NCBI RefSeq assembly: GCF_009857605.1
Contig: NZ_WWCT01000003.1
Location: 248,001 to 312,000, forward strand
Direction: 5' to 3'
From: Duganella levis
GTDB taxonomy: Bacteria; Pseudomonadota; Gammaproteobacteria; Burkholderiales; Burkholderiaceae_D
Length of the DNA stretch: 64,000 nt
Under the pieces are notes generated by a model. That model saw nothing but the letters and a program-made list of their open reading frames with translations. It had not been told where the DNA came from and did no database searches. Both the position numbers and the translations under genes were made by a program. Shown piece after piece: positions 8,153 through 18,388 of the stretch (position 1 is its first letter; every line of letters begins with the position of its first letter).

Positions 8153-8169
8153 TTGGTGCACCGCACCAA
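8153..8169 (+). promoter_or_regulatory. Inverted repeat in the phaZ leader, possible PHA-regulator site
   Basis: TTGGTGC-ACC-GCACCAA, perfect 7-bp arms, 24 bases before the phaZ start and just after the predicted transcription start. PHA genes of related bacteria are controlled by PhaR repressors that bind GC-rich, TGC/GCA-containing sites near the promoter; assignment to PhaR is inference. Confidence 0.4.
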
Positions 8170-8192
8170 ACTTATAAGAATCGGGATGTGTC

Positions 8193-9428
8193 ATGCTCTA
8201 CCAACTCCATGAAATGCAGCGTTCGTTCCTTACGCCACTGATGCAGTGGGCGGACGCCTCGGCGAAATTGTTCACCAATCCGGTGTCGCCACTGGCGCAC
8301 ACGCCGTTCTCCCAGCGCATCGCCGCTGGCTACGAACTGATGTACCGATTGGGCAAGGACTACGAGAAACCGGCATTCGAGATCGACACTACCGAGATCA
8401 AGGGCGAAAAGGTCGGCATCATCGAACACGTGGCGGTCAACAAACCGTTCTGCCGCCTGATTCACTTCAAAAAAGACCTGGACGACAAAAAGTTCAAGGC
8501 ACTGAAACAGCCGACCGTGCTGCTGGTCGCACCGCTGTCCGGCCACCATTCGACGCTGCTGCGCGACACCGTGCGCGGCCTGCTGGTCAGCCATGATGTC
8601 TTCATCACCGACTGGACCGATGCGCGCATGGTGCCGGTGTCGGAAGGCGCCTTCCATCTGGACGACTACATTTACTACGTGCAGGATTTCATCCGCCAGC
8701 TGGGCCCGGACGTGCACGTCATTTCCGTCTGCCAGCCGACCGTGCCGGTACTGGCCGCGATCTCGCTGATGGCGTCGGAAAACGATCCGAAACTGCCGAA
8801 GACCATGACCATGATGGGCGGCCCGATCGATCCGCGCAAATCGCCGACCGCCGTCAACAACCTGGCCACCGAGAAGAAGTACTCGTGGTTTGAAAACACC
8901 GTGATCTATCCGGTGCCGCCGAACTATCCAGGCTTTGGCCGCAAGGTGTATCCGGGCTTCCTGCAGCATGCCGGCTTTATCGCCATGAATCCAGGCCGTC
9001 ACGCCGAGAGCCATCGCGATTTCTACGAGCACTTGGTCAAGGGCGACGAGGAAACCGCCGAATCGCACCGCAAGTTCTACGACGAGTACAACGCCGTGCT
9101 GGACATGCCGGCCGAATACTATCTGGACACCATCAAGACCGTGTTCCAGGAGTTCTCGCTTCCGAAGGGCGACTGGCTGGTGGGCGGCAAGCTGGTGCAG
9201 CCTGCCGACATCAAAACGGTGGCGCTGTTCACCGTCGAAGGCGAGCTGGACGACATCTCCGGCGCCGGCCAGACCCAGGCCGCGCATGACTTGTGCAGCA
9301 ACATCCCGGCCGAGATGCAGCAGGATCTGGTGGTCAAAGGCGCCGGCCATTACGGCATCTTCTCCGGCCGCCGCTGGCGCGAGATGGTGTGCCCGGAAAT
9401 CACCGCGTTCATCAAGAAACACGCTTAA
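8193..9428 (+). CDS. phaZ: Intracellular polyhydroxyalkanoate depolymerase
   Basis: A 411-residue alpha/beta hydrolase matching the PhaZa1 intracellular depolymerase family from its first residues (MLYQLHEMQRSFLTPLMQWA). The nucleophile elbow reads VISVCQPTVPV, with Cys180 in place of the usual lipase Ser; the catalytic Asp is expected near TVEGELDDISG (about 350-360) and the His in GAGHYGIFSGRRW (about 393). There is no signal peptide, as expected for an enzyme acting on native PHA granules in the cytoplasm. It releases 3-hydroxybutyrate units from stored polymer. The gene has its own promoter and terminator. Confidence 0.93.
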   Translation: MLYQLHEMQRSFLTPLMQWADASAKLFTNPVSPLAHTPFSQRIAAGYELMYRLGKDYEKPAFEIDTTEIKGEKVGIIEHVAVNKPFCRLIHFKKDLDDKKFKALKQPTVLLVAPLSGHHSTLLRDTVRGLLVSHDVFITDWTDARMVPVSEGAFHLDDYIYYVQDFIRQLGPDVHVISVCQPTVPVLAAISLMASENDPKLPKTMTMMGGPIDPRKSPTAVNNLATEKKYSWFENTVIYPVPPNYPGFGRKVYPGFLQHAGFIAMNPGRHAESHRDFYEHLVKGDEETAESHRKFYDEYNAVLDMPAEYYLDTIKTVFQEFSLPKGDWLVGGKLVQPADIKTVALFTVEGELDDISGAGQTQAAHDLCSNIPAEMQQDLVVKGAGHYGIFSGRRWREMVCPEITAFIKKHA

Positions 9429-9444
9429 GCCGCTACGGCTGGAT

Positions 9445-9474
9445 AAAACGCTTCGCTTCCGAGGCGTTTTTTTT
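9445..9474 (+). terminator. Terminator after phaZ
   Basis: AAAACGC-T-TCG stem pairing with CGA-G-GCGTTTT (one G-T pair), loop CTTC, followed by a run of eight T in total. Confidence 0.8.
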
Positions 9475-9485
9475 CATCCAAATAC

Positions 9486-9498
9486 ATCACGTCGTGAT
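9486..9498 (+). promoter_or_regulatory. Operator-like palindrome upstream of the marR-type gene
   Basis: ATCACG-T-CGTGAT, with partial symmetry continuing outward (ATA/TAT). It is 11 bases before the chosen start of the MarR gene, where an autorepressor would act. MarR dimers normally bind such short palindromes. Confidence 0.5.
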
Positions 9499-9508
9499 AT
9501 ATTTCGGC

Positions 9509-9919
9509 ATGACCTCTTCCAAACTCAGCAAATCGGACTTCAACGCCCTGTCCGAATTCCGCTACCAGATGCGCCGCTTCGAACGCTTTTCCGAAGACGT
9601 GGTGCAAGCCCAGGGCATCACGCCATTACAGTACCTGCTGCTGCTACACATCAAAGGCTACCCCGAGCGCGACTGGGCCACGGTCGGCGAGCTGGCCGAA
9701 CGCCTGCAAGCCAAGCACCACGGCGTGGTCGCCCTGATCACCCGCTGCGAAGCCATGGGCCTGGTGGAGCGCCGCCATAGCGCCATCGACCGCCGCCGGG
9801 TCGAAATCCACCTGCTGAAACAAGGCGAAACCATCCTGGCCCAACTGGCCGAACAACACCGTGTCGAACTGCTGTCGCTGCAAGGCATCTTCACCATTCC
9901 GCAAATCCGCCATGAATAA
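9509..9919 (+). CDS. MarR family transcriptional regulator
   Basis: A 136-residue winged-helix protein starting MTSSKLSKSDFNALSEFRYQ. The MarR core is seen in TPLQYLLLLHIKGYPERDWA, the recognition region TVGELAERLQAKHHGVVALI, and the wing RRHSAIDRRRVEIHLLKQG. The start at 9509 follows the phaZ terminator; the frame is open further upstream but that part overlaps phaZ in another frame. Its stop overlaps the start of the chloride channel gene by eight bases, so the two are co-translated and it may control that channel. The inverted repeat at 9486-9498 suggests autoregulation. The inducer is unknown. Confidence 0.88.
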   Translation: MTSSKLSKSDFNALSEFRYQMRRFERFSEDVVQAQGITPLQYLLLLHIKGYPERDWATVGELAERLQAKHHGVVALITRCEAMGLVERRHSAIDRRRVEIHLLKQGETILAQLAEQHRVELLSLQGIFTIPQIRHE

Positions 9920-11675
9920 ATACGATAGCCGCCGCGACTTCGACGGCCAGGCGCGCCTGCTGCTGATCACCAGCATCGCCGCCGTGGTCGGCGCCTTCAG
10001 CACCGTCACCGCCGACCTGCTGCTGCACGCCATCCGCTTCTTCACCAACCTGTTCTTCTTCCAGAAATTCTCCACCGTGTTGACCTCGCCCGCCACGCAC
10101 ACGCTGGGCGCGTGGGTGATCGCCGTGCCGGTAGTCGGCGGCGTGATCGTCGGCCTGATCGCCCGCTACGGCGCCGAAGCGGTGCGCGGCCACGGTATCC
10201 CGGAAGCCATCGAAGCCATCCTGTTCAAGAAATCCACCATGTCGCCCAAGGTCGCGCTGCTCAAGCCACTGGCCTCCGGCATCGCCATCGGCAGCGGCGG
10301 CCCGTTCGGCGCCGAAGGCCCGATCATCATGACCGGCGGCGCGGTCGGCTCGCTGATCGCCCAGCACTTCCACCTGAGCGCGGCCGAACGCAAGGCGCTG
10401 CTGGTAGCCGGCGCCACCGCCGGCATGACCGCCGTGTTCGGTACGCCGATTGCAGCCGTGCTGCTGGCGGTGGAGCTGCTGCTGTTTGAGCTGCGTCCGC
10501 GCAGCCTGGCGCCGGTGGCGATTGCCTGCGCCGTGGCGGGCTTCCTGCGCCCGCTGCTGATCGAAAGCGGGCCGCTGTTCCCGCTGCATACCGAGGCGCT
10601 GCCGCCGTCGGCGCTGCTGTCCTGCCTGATCGCCGGCGTGCTGTGCGGCATGCTGGCGTGGCTGCTGTCGACCTCCCTGTACCGGGTCGAAGACGCCTTC
10701 CACAAACTGCCGGTGCACTGGATGTGGTGGCCCGCGATCGGCGGCTTGGCGGTCGGCATCGGCGGCTACTTGCAGCCGCGCGCGCTGGGCGTCGGCTACG
10801 ACGTCATCGCCGACCTGCTGAACAACCACATGGCGGCAGCGGCGATTGTCAGCCTGCTGGTGGTCAAGGCCGTGATCTGGCTGCTGGCGCTCGGTTCCGG
10901 CACCTCGGGCGGCGTGCTGGCGCCGTTGCTGATGATCGGCGCCGGCCTCGGCGCCGTGCTCGGTCCCTGGCTGCCGGGCGGTGAACCGGCCGTGTGGCCG
11001 CTGGTGTTCATGGCCGCCACGCTGGGCGGCATGATGCGCGCGCCGGTGATGGCGGTGGTGTTCGCGTTCGAGCTGACGCACGACGCCAACGCCCTGCTGC
11101 CGGTGCTGGCCACCGCCACCGTCGCTTATGCCTTCACCGTGGCCACCATGAACCGCTCGATCCTGACCGAGAAGATCGCGCGCCGCGGCCACCACATCTA
11201 CCGCGAATACGGCATCGACCCGATGGAGCGCCACAGCGTAGCCGAGGTGATGACCAGCACCGTCGACAGCATCGATGCCGAGGCGCTGATCAACGACGTA
11301 GTGCACACTCACTTCCACGCCCATCCGCGCCACCGCGCCTATCCGGTGGTGCGCGATGGCGCGCTGGTCGGCATGCTGGAGCGCGCAGGGCTGGACAGCA
11401 AACCGGGTGCGCTACGCGTCGGTGAGCTGTTCGGTGTGAACGTGCCGATCGTCGCTATGGCCGATGAAACCTGCCGCGCGCTGGCCTCGCGCCTGGCCGT
11501 GCATGGCGTCGGCCGGCTGCCGGTGGTGGCCGACATGCAGTCGCGCCGCCTGATCGGCATCGTCAGCACCAGCGACTTGATGAAGCCCGCGCTCGGCCTG
11601 CACGGCGAGGAACTGGAACGGCAAACCGTGCGCCGCGTGCGGTTTTTCGGTAAGCCGGGCGCAGATATCGGATAA
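9912..11675 (+). CDS. ClC-family chloride channel/antiporter with CBS domain pair
   Basis: A 587-residue membrane protein starting MNKYDSRRDFDGQARLLLIT. The ClC selectivity-filter segments are visible: GSGGPFGAEGPIIMTGGAVG, holding the GxEGP gating glutamate, and GSGTSGGVLAPLLMIGAGLG, the GGxxAP filter. About ten or more hydrophobic segments fill residues 15-430. The C-terminal 150 residues hold two CBS motifs (VAEVMTSTVDSIDAEALIND and RLPVVADMQSRRLIGIVSTS) that usually bind adenine nucleotides. Whether it is a channel or an H+/Cl- exchanger cannot be decided by reading alone. It is coupled to the MarR gene by an eight-base overlap. Confidence 0.93.
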   Translation: MNKYDSRRDFDGQARLLLITSIAAVVGAFSTVTADLLLHAIRFFTNLFFFQKFSTVLTSPATHTLGAWVIAVPVVGGVIVGLIARYGAEAVRGHGIPEAIEAILFKKSTMSPKVALLKPLASGIAIGSGGPFGAEGPIIMTGGAVGSLIAQHFHLSAAERKALLVAGATAGMTAVFGTPIAAVLLAVELLLFELRPRSLAPVAIACAVAGFLRPLLIESGPLFPLHTEALPPSALLSCLIAGVLCGMLAWLLSTSLYRVEDAFHKLPVHWMWWPAIGGLAVGIGGYLQPRALGVGYDVIADLLNNHMAAAAIVSLLVVKAVIWLLALGSGTSGGVLAPLLMIGAGLGAVLGPWLPGGEPAVWPLVFMAATLGGMMRAPVMAVVFAFELTHDANALLPVLATATVAYAFTVATMNRSILTEKIARRGHHIYREYGIDPMERHSVAEVMTSTVDSIDAEALINDVVHTHFHAHPRHRAYPVVRDGALVGMLERAGLDSKPGALRVGELFGVNVPIVAMADETCRALASRLAVHGVGRLPVVADMQSRRLIGIVSTSDLMKPALGLHGEELERQTVRRVRFFGKPGADIG

Positions 11676-11703
11676 TGTCGTTTTTGCCCGATGTTAGTCC
11701 GCC

Positions 11704-12378
11704 GTGTCCACCGAACCCACCCTCGCCGACCGTATTGAAGATGTCCTGCCGCAGACGCAATGCACCAAGTGCGGCTATGACGGCTGCCGTCCGTATGCGG
11801 AAGCGATAGCGGCCGGCGCGGCCGACATCAACCAGTGCCCGCCGGGCGGCGCCGAGGGCATCGCCCGGCTGTCGTCGGTCACCGGCCGCAAGGTCATTCC
11901 ACTGAATCCCGTGAATGGCCTGGAACGGTCGCGCGCCGTGGCCTACATCGACGAAGCGCTGTGCATCGGCTGCACCTTGTGCATCCAGGCCTGCCCGGTC
12001 GACGCCATCATCGGCGCCGGCAAATTGATGCACACCGTGGTGCCATCGCTGTGCACCGGCTGCGACTTGTGCGTGGAACCGTGCCCGGTCGATTGCATCG
12101 TCATGTACCCGGTCACCGAGACCACCGGCTGGGCCGCGTGGACGCAGGCCGACGCCGACGCCGCGCGCGAACGCCACGACTTCCGCAGCTTCCGCCTCAA
12201 GCGCGACAAGGAAGAAAATGACGCCCGCCTGGCCGCCAAAGCCGTCGCCAAGCTGGATAAAGTCAACACTATTGAACCTGCCGATGCCGCATCGGCCGCC
12301 GCGCTGGAACGCAAGCGCGCCATCATCGCCGCCGCCATGGAGCGTACGCGCCTCAAGAAAGAACAAGAGAAAGAATGA
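11704..12378 (+). CDS. rnfB: RnfB/RsxB-type iron-sulfur electron transport protein
   Basis: A 224-residue protein with a GTG start at 11704. It has a Fe4 (ASKHA-like) cysteine motif near the N-terminus ([16 protein letters not shown], then CPPGG) and two 4Fe-4S ferredoxin motifs, [18 protein letters not shown] and [18 protein letters not shown]. The C-terminal 70 residues are charged and helical. Compared with enteric RnfB it lacks the N-terminal membrane anchor, and no rnfA, C, D, G or E is present. In Burkholderiales this gene stands alone before nth, so a role in reducing an Fe-S sensor or enzyme such as endonuclease III is possible but unproven. Its stop overlaps nth by four bases. Confidence 0.88.
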   Translation: MSTEPTLADRIEDVLPQTQCTKCGYDGCRPYAEAIAAGAADINQCPPGGAEGIARLSSVTGRKVIPLNPVNGLERSRAVAYIDEALCIGCTLCIQACPVDAIIGAGKLMHTVVPSLCTGCDLCVEPCPVDCIVMYPVTETTGWAAWTQADADAARERHDFRSFRLKRDKEENDARLAAKAVAKLDKVNTIEPADAASAAALERKRAIIAAAMERTRLKKEQEKE

Positions 12379-13022
12379 ACGCAGCCAAACGCTACGAAAT
12401 GTTTGTGCGCTTCCGCGCCGCCAATCCCCATCCTGTAACCGAACTTGAGTACACCACACCGTTTGAACTGCTGATCGCCGTACTGCTGTCGGCGCAGGCC
12501 ACCGACGTCGGCGTCAACAAGGCCACGCGCAAACTGTACCCGGTGGCGAACACGCCGCAGGCCATACTGGATATGGGTGAAGAGGAATTACGCACCTACA
12601 TCCAGACCATCGGCTTGTACAAGACCAAGGCCAAGAACGTCATCGCTACCTGCAAGATCCTGGTGGAGAAGCATGGCAGCGTGGTGCCGCAGGACCGCGA
12701 GTCGCTGGAAGAACTGCCGGGCGTCGGCCGCAAGACGGCCAACGTGGTGCTGAATACCGCATTCGGCCAGCCGACGATGGCGGTGGACACCCATATCTTC
12801 CGCGTCTCCAACCGCACCGGCCTGGCGCCGGGCAAGAATGTCGACATCGTCGAACAGAAGCTGCTGAAGTTTGTGCCGAAGGAGTTTTTGCAGGATGCGC
12901 ACCACTGGCTGATCCTGCACGGTCGCTACACCTGCAAAGCGCGCAAACCGGAATGCTGGAATTGCATCCAGATCGATTTGTGCGACTATCGCAGCAAGAC
13001 GCCAGCGCCGGCTAGCGCTTAA
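12375..13022 (+). CDS. nth: Endonuclease III
   Basis: A 215-residue base-excision repair glycosylase/AP lyase. The helix-hairpin-helix reads [20 protein letters not shown] and contains the catalytic Lys; the catalytic Asp is in [16 protein letters not shown]. The C-terminal 4Fe-4S loop has cysteines spaced C-x6-C-x2-C-x5-C ([17 protein letters not shown]). It removes oxidised pyrimidines from DNA. The start overlaps the rnfB stop in an ATGA arrangement; its stop overlaps that of the convergent proB gene. Confidence 0.97.
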   Translation: MNAAKRYEMFVRFRAANPHPVTELEYTTPFELLIAVLLSAQATDVGVNKATRKLYPVANTPQAILDMGEEELRTYIQTIGLYKTKAKNVIATCKILVEKHGSVVPQDRESLEELPGVGRKTANVVLNTAFGQPTMAVDTHIFRVSNRTGLAPGKNVDIVEQKLLKFVPKEFLQDAHHWLILHGRYTCKARKPECWNCIQIDLCDYRSKTPAPASA

Positions 13023-14137
13023 ACCAGCACCAGGTTATCGCGGTGGATCAGTTCCTGGCCTTCGACGAAGCCAAGGATGGATTCAATTTCGCTGGACGGC
13101 TTGCGCATGATGCGGCGGGTTTCGGCGCTGGTGTAGTTCGACAAACCACGCGCCACGGGCACGCCGTCCGCAGACACGCAGGTAATCACCGCGCCGCGTC
13201 CAAACTCGCCCTTCACCTCCACCACGCCGATCGGTAGCAGTGACTTGCCTTCGCCGGTCAGCTTCTGCACCGCGCCGGCATCCAGCACCACCTGGCCTGC
13301 GGTGTGCAAATGATCCGCCATCCACTGCTTGCGCGCCGTCAGATGGCCGGTCTGCGCTGCCAGCTCAGTGCCGATAGCCTCGCCACCCGCCAGCCGCGCT
13401 AGCACCTCATTCTCGCGGCCATAGGCGATCACGGTATGCGCGCCCGACTTGGCTGCGCGCTTGGCCGCCAGGATCTTGGTCAGCATGCCGCCGCGACCCA
13501 GGCTGCTGCCGGCGCCACCCGCCATCGCCTCCAGCGCAGCATCGCCCGCGCGGCCATGCTGGATCAGTACCGCCGACGCATCCTTGCGTGGATCGGCGCT
13601 GAACAAACCTTGCTGGTCGGTGAGAATAATCAGCGCATCGGCTTCGATAAGATTGGCGACCAAGGCGCCCAGCGTATCGTTATCGCCGAACTTGATTTCG
13701 TCGGTGACCACCGTATCGTTCTCGTTGATGATCGGGACTACGCCCAGGCGCAGCAATGTGGTCAGCGTCGAACGCGCATTCAAATAGCGCTCGCGATCCG
13801 CCAAATCGGCGTGCGTCAACAGCACTTGCGCCGTGCCCAGTTGGTGCGCGCGGAAGCTGGTTTCGTAAATCTGCGCGAGGCCCATCTGGCCGACGGCGGC
13901 GCAGGCTTGCAGTTCGTGGATATCGGTCGGACGCTGCTCAAAGCCCAGGCGCAGCATGCCCTCGGCAATCGCGCCGGACGACACCAGCACCACCTCTTTA
14001 CCCAGCGCGCGCAGACCGGCGATCTGCGAAGCCCAGCGCGCAATGGCGGCGTGATCGAGTCCGCGTCCATCATTGGTGACCAACGACGATCCAACCTTGA
14101 TGATGATACGGGTAGCTTTTTGTATGACGGAATTCAT
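13019..14137 (-). CDS. proB: Glutamate 5-kinase
   Basis: A 372-residue enzyme that phosphorylates glutamate in the first step of proline synthesis. The amino acid kinase domain shows [14 protein letters not shown] at the N-terminus, [29 protein letters not shown] and the [13 protein letters not shown] segment. The C-terminal 90 residues are a PUA domain ([20 protein letters not shown] onward), as in full-length ProB. It lies downstream of obg on the same strand after 164 bases that contain a 25-bp palindrome, an arrangement common in betaproteobacteria. proA is not adjacent. Confidence 0.97.
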   Translation of the reverse strand: MNSVIQKATRIIIKVGSSLVTNDGRGLDHAAIARWASQIAGLRALGKEVVLVSSGAIAEGMLRLGFEQRPTDIHELQACAAVGQMGLAQIYETSFRAHQLGTAQVLLTHADLADRERYLNARSTLTTLLRLGVVPIINENDTVVTDEIKFGDNDTLGALVANLIEADALIILTDQQGLFSADPRKDASAVLIQHGRAGDAALEAMAGGAGSSLGRGGMLTKILAAKRAAKSGAHTVIAYGRENEVLARLAGGEAIGTELAAQTGHLTARKQWMADHLHTAGQVVLDAGAVQKLTGEGKSLLPIGVVEVKGEFGRGAVITCVSADGVPVARGLSNYTSAETRRIMRKPSSEIESILGFVEGQELIHRDNLVLV

Positions 14138-14260
14138 GGCGGCGACAATCTCAAAACAAGCGTAGGAAAATCTGCTGTGATTTGGCGGGCTGGTTGCCCT
14201 GCTTTGCCGCTAACAGTCGCCGGCCCTGCGGTGAGCAGGACGGGCGCCGAGATGGAAAGA

Positions 14261-14285
14261 CATAATCAGCTGATAGCTGATTATG
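14261..14285. repeat. 25-bp perfect palindrome between obg and proB
   Basis: CATAATCAGCT-GAT-AGCTGATTATG. It sits 16 bases after the obg stop; on the minus strand it is followed by TCTTTCC, a weak T-tract. It could end part of the obg transcripts or bind a dimeric protein ahead of proB. Confidence 0.55.
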
Positions 14286-14301
14286 CCGGTGATGCAGAGG
14301 A

Positions 14302-15459
<1,158 letters not shown>

Positions 15460-15512
15460 CGATTGAAGGCTTGCGCCTTACAAACGGCCCCCTGAAGAGG
15501 CCGGAGCGTAAA

Positions 15513-15773
15513 TTACGCTGCTGCTACTACGGTGACGAACTGTTTCGAGCCTTCACCTTTTTTAACGAACTTGACCACGCCGTTCACCAGAGCGAACAGG
15601 GTGTGGTCTTTGCCGGTGCCTACACCTTCGCCGGCGCGCACTGGGGTGCCGCGTTGACGAATGATGATGCCGCCTGCATTGATCGTTTGACCGCCGTAAA
15701 CCTTAACGCCCAGGCGTTTTGATTCTGAGTCACGACCATTTCGCGTTGTGCCGCCGCCTTTTTTGTGTGCCAT
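15513..15773 (-). CDS. rpmA: 50S ribosomal protein L27
   Basis: An 86-residue protein with the L27 signature from its start: [40 protein letters not shown] and [20 protein letters not shown]. Its N-terminal tail reaches toward the peptidyl transferase centre. It lies 39 bases downstream of rplU and is co-transcribed with it. Confidence 0.99.
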   Translation of the reverse strand: MAHKKGGGTTRNGRDSESKRLGVKVYGGQTINAGGIIIRQRGTPVRAGEGVGTGKDHTLFALVNGVVKFVKKGEGSKQFVTVVAAA

Positions 15774-15812
15774 GCTAAAGCTCCTTGGATACTAAAAAAA
15801 GTGTCGATACGC

Positions 15813-16124
15813 TTACGCGTTGATCGAAACGATTTGGATTTCGGTGTAGTTCTGACGGTGACCCTGATGCTTTTGGTAGTGCTTACGACGACGCATCTTG
15901 AAGATCGTCACTTTTTCGTGACGGCCGTGGGAAACAACAGTAACCAGAACCTTCGCACCTTCGACCAGGGGAGCACCAAATTTGATGCTGTCGCCCGCGC
16001 CAACGGCGAGGACTTGGTCAATGGTGATTTCGGAACCAATGTCTGCCGGTATCTGTTCTACTTTAAGTTTTTCGCCAGCGACAACTTTGTATTGTTTGCC
16101 ACCGGTTTTTATGACCGCGTACAT
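15813..16124 (-). CDS. rplU: 50S ribosomal protein L21
   Basis: A 103-residue protein with the L21 signature: [20 protein letters not shown], then [20 protein letters not shown] near the C-terminus. It is the first gene of the rplU-rpmA-obg operon, transcribed from the promoter at 16181-16209. Confidence 0.99.
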   Translation of the reverse strand: MYAVIKTGGKQYKVVAGEKLKVEQIPADIGSEITIDQVLAVGAGDSIKFGAPLVEGAKVLVTVVSHGRHEKVTIFKMRRRKHYQKHQGHRQNYTEIQIVSINA

Positions 16125-16180
16125 GATTTGAAACCTCTCAAATGTTTATAAAAATCCCCGGATAAACCGAAGAACCGCAG

Positions 16181-16209
16181 ATTATACACAGGAACCAAAT
16201 TTGCGTCAA
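16181..16209 (-). promoter_or_regulatory. Strong sigma70 promoter for rplU
   Basis: On the minus strand TTGACG (16209-16204), 17-base spacer, TATAAT (16186-16181). Near-consensus, 57 bases before the rplU start. Confidence 0.88.
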
Positions 16210-16333
16210 AAACTATTCACAAATGACGGACGACATGGTATGTCAAACAATTTTTTCGGCGCGGTGCTTAACATTACAGCAATGTAATTGCCTCTAACGT
16301 GGGGCTGACGCCCCTGTAGCCGGGGGCATGACG

Positions 16334-16339
16334 TATAAT
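16334..16339 (+). promoter_or_regulatory. -10 element for the polyprenyl synthase gene
   Basis: Perfect TATAAT 35 bases before the TTG start at 16374; no convincing -35 hexamer at normal spacing. It supports the upstream TTG start over the ATG at 16434. Confidence 0.45.
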
Positions 16340-16373
16340 CTCGCCACCATTAGTCTAACTGCACAGGTTCGCC

Positions 16374-17363
16374 TTGTCTGCCGCTACCCAAAACGCCACC
16401 CAAAACACCATCACCCACACCATTGCCGCCGATATGGACGCGGTCAACGCGGTGATCCGTCAACGCCTGCACTCCGAGGTGCCGCTCGTCAATCAAATTG
16501 CTGAGTACATCATCAGTGCCGGCGGTAAACGCATCCGTCCGGTGCTGGTGCTGCTGGTGGCCAACGCCTATTCCTATAAAGGAACAGCGCACCATGAACT
16601 GGCGGCGGTGGTGGAGTTCATCCACACCGCTACCCTGCTGCACGATGACGTAGTCGACGAATCGTCGCTGCGCCGTGGCCGCGCCACCGCCAACGCCCTG
16701 TTCGGCAATGCCGCCTCGGTGCTGGTGGGCGACTTCCTGTACTCGCGTTCGTTCCAGATGATGGTCGGTCTGAACAATATGCGCGTGATGCAGATCCTGT
16801 CCGACGCCACCAACATCATCGCCGAAGGCGAAGTGCTGCAGCTGCTGAACATGCACGATCCGGACGTGACGCAAGAGCGCTACCTGCAAGTGATCCGCTC
16901 CAAGACCGCCAAGCTGTTTGAAGCGGCGGCCGAGCTGGGCGCCCTGGTGGCCGGCGCCAACGACGCGCAGATCGCTGCGGCAGGCGAATACGGCCGTTCG
17001 CTGGGCACCGCGTTCCAGCTGATCGACGACGTGCTGGACTACGCCGGCGACGCCAGCGAAATCGGCAAGAACGTCGGCGACGACCTGCGCGAAGGCAAAC
17101 CGACGCTGCCGCTGATCTACCTGATGGAAAACGGCACGCCGGAACAGCGCGAGCTGGTGCGTTCATGCATCGAGAATGGCGACGAGCAGCATTTCGACAC
17201 CATCCTGGCCGCCATCACCACCAGCGGCGCGCTGGACTACACGCGCGAACAAGCGGTGATCGCCGCCCAGCGCGCGTCCGAAGCCATCGCCGACCTGCCC
17301 GACAGCCTCTACAAAGAATCGCTGCTGCAACTGGCCCATTTCTCGGTCAACCGCAATCACTAA
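16374..17363 (+). CDS. ispB: Polyprenyl (octaprenyl) diphosphate synthase
   Basis: A 329-residue trans-prenyltransferase. The first Asp-rich motif is LLHDDVVDESSLRRG and the second is LIDDVLDY; GGKRIRPVLVLL binds the isopentenyl diphosphate. It makes the long isoprenoid side chain of ubiquinone. The gene appears to use a TTG start at 16374; an in-frame ATG at 16434 (MDAVNAVIRQ) also aligns near the start of the conserved region, so the first 20 residues are uncertain. Divergent from rplU, as is typical for ispB in proteobacteria. A strong terminator follows. Confidence 0.94.
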   Translation: MSAATQNATQNTITHTIAADMDAVNAVIRQRLHSEVPLVNQIAEYIISAGGKRIRPVLVLLVANAYSYKGTAHHELAAVVEFIHTATLLHDDVVDESSLRRGRATANALFGNAASVLVGDFLYSRSFQMMVGLNNMRVMQILSDATNIIAEGEVLQLLNMHDPDVTQERYLQVIRSKTAKLFEAAAELGALVAGANDAQIAAAGEYGRSLGTAFQLIDDVLDYAGDASEIGKNVGDDLREGKPTLPLIYLMENGTPEQRELVRSCIENGDEQHFDTILAAITTSGALDYTREQAVIAAQRASEAIADLPDSLYKESLLQLAHFSVNRNH

Positions 17364-17369
17364 AAACCG

Positions 17370-17392
17370 ACGGCGCCTCAGGCGCCGTTTTT
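17370..17392 (+). terminator. Terminator after ispB
   Basis: ACGGCGCC-TCA-GGCGCCGT stem, flanked by AAAAA upstream and TTTT downstream. Confidence 0.9.
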
Positions 17393-17488
17393 CATTGCGG
17401 CCGGCGCAAGGATCATTTGTGCCGGCACGGATTTTTCTTTGCGCTCGACAGGCCTAGACTGGGGCCTTCGATTTCGCAAGGACTCATC

Positions 17489-18388
17489 ATGCTGGATAAA
17501 CTGACGCAAGGCGGCTTTTCGGTCGGCCTGGAACTACCACTGGATAACGACTGGTCGCCGGCCGGCGACCGCGCCCGCCGCGAGAACAACCGCCTGCCGG
17601 GCGAGCCGGATATGCAGCACCACGCCGAACTGGCCGTGCTGGCCGACCAACTGGGCTTCCGCGCACTGTGGGTGCGTGATGTGCCGCTATACGATCCCTC
17701 CTTCGGCGATGCCGCGCAGGTGTTCGAGACCTTCAGCTATCTCGGCTACCTGGCCGGCGTCACCAAAAACATCCTGCTCGGCACCGCCGCCGTGGTGCTG
17801 CCGCTGCGCGAACCGGTATTGACGATGAAGTCCGCCGCCACCGTGCAGCAACTGAGCAACGGCCGCCTGCTGCTGGGCGCCGCCAGCGGCGACCGCCCGG
17901 TGGAGTATCCGATCTTCGACAAGGATTTTGAAGGCCGTGGCGCCGAGTTCCGCAAGCAGGTCGCACTGCTGCGCGCCGGCCACGATGCCGCCTGGCCACC
18001 CGGCATCCAGTTGCTGCCACGCGTGACGCAACCGATCCCGCTGCTGGTGGCCGGCCTGGCGCAGCAAACGCCGCAATGGGTAGGCGCCAATATGGACGGC
18101 TGGCTGGCCTATCCCGGCGCGCCGGAAGACCACATCCGCCGCGTGGCGCTATGGCGCGAGGTCGCCGGCGACAAGCCTTATATCAGCTTCATCCACCTCG
18201 ACCTGCTGGAAGATCCCGACGCGCCGCTGCGCCGCCACCGCTTCGGCGCGTCGTTCGGCCGCAATGGCCTGATCGCCGAACTGCAAGCGATGAAAGACGC
18301 CGGCGTCGATCACATTGGCCTGCACCTGCGCCGCAACCAGCGCCCGCTGCCGGAAACGATGAAGGAAATCGCTGCCTACGTGCTTTAA
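17489..18388 (+). CDS. LLM class flavin-dependent oxidoreductase
   Basis: A 299-residue protein starting MLDKLTQGGFSVGLELPLDN at 17489 with AAGGA upstream. It has the luciferase-like TIM-barrel features: LADQLGFRALWVRDVPLYDP, TKNILLGTAAVVLPLREP and LLLGAASGDRP. Such enzymes use reduced flavin from a separate reductase to oxidise small organic or sulfur compounds. The substrate is not evident. It is monocistronic; its stop overlaps that of the convergent arsC by four bases. Confidence 0.85.
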   Translation: MLDKLTQGGFSVGLELPLDNDWSPAGDRARRENNRLPGEPDMQHHAELAVLADQLGFRALWVRDVPLYDPSFGDAAQVFETFSYLGYLAGVTKNILLGTAAVVLPLREPVLTMKSAATVQQLSNGRLLLGAASGDRPVEYPIFDKDFEGRGAEFRKQVALLRAGHDAAWPPGIQLLPRVTQPIPLLVAGLAQQTPQWVGANMDGWLAYPGAPEDHIRRVALWREVAGDKPYISFIHLDLLEDPDAPLRRHRFGASFGRNGLIAELQAMKDAGVDHIGLHLRRNQRPLPETMKEIAAYVL

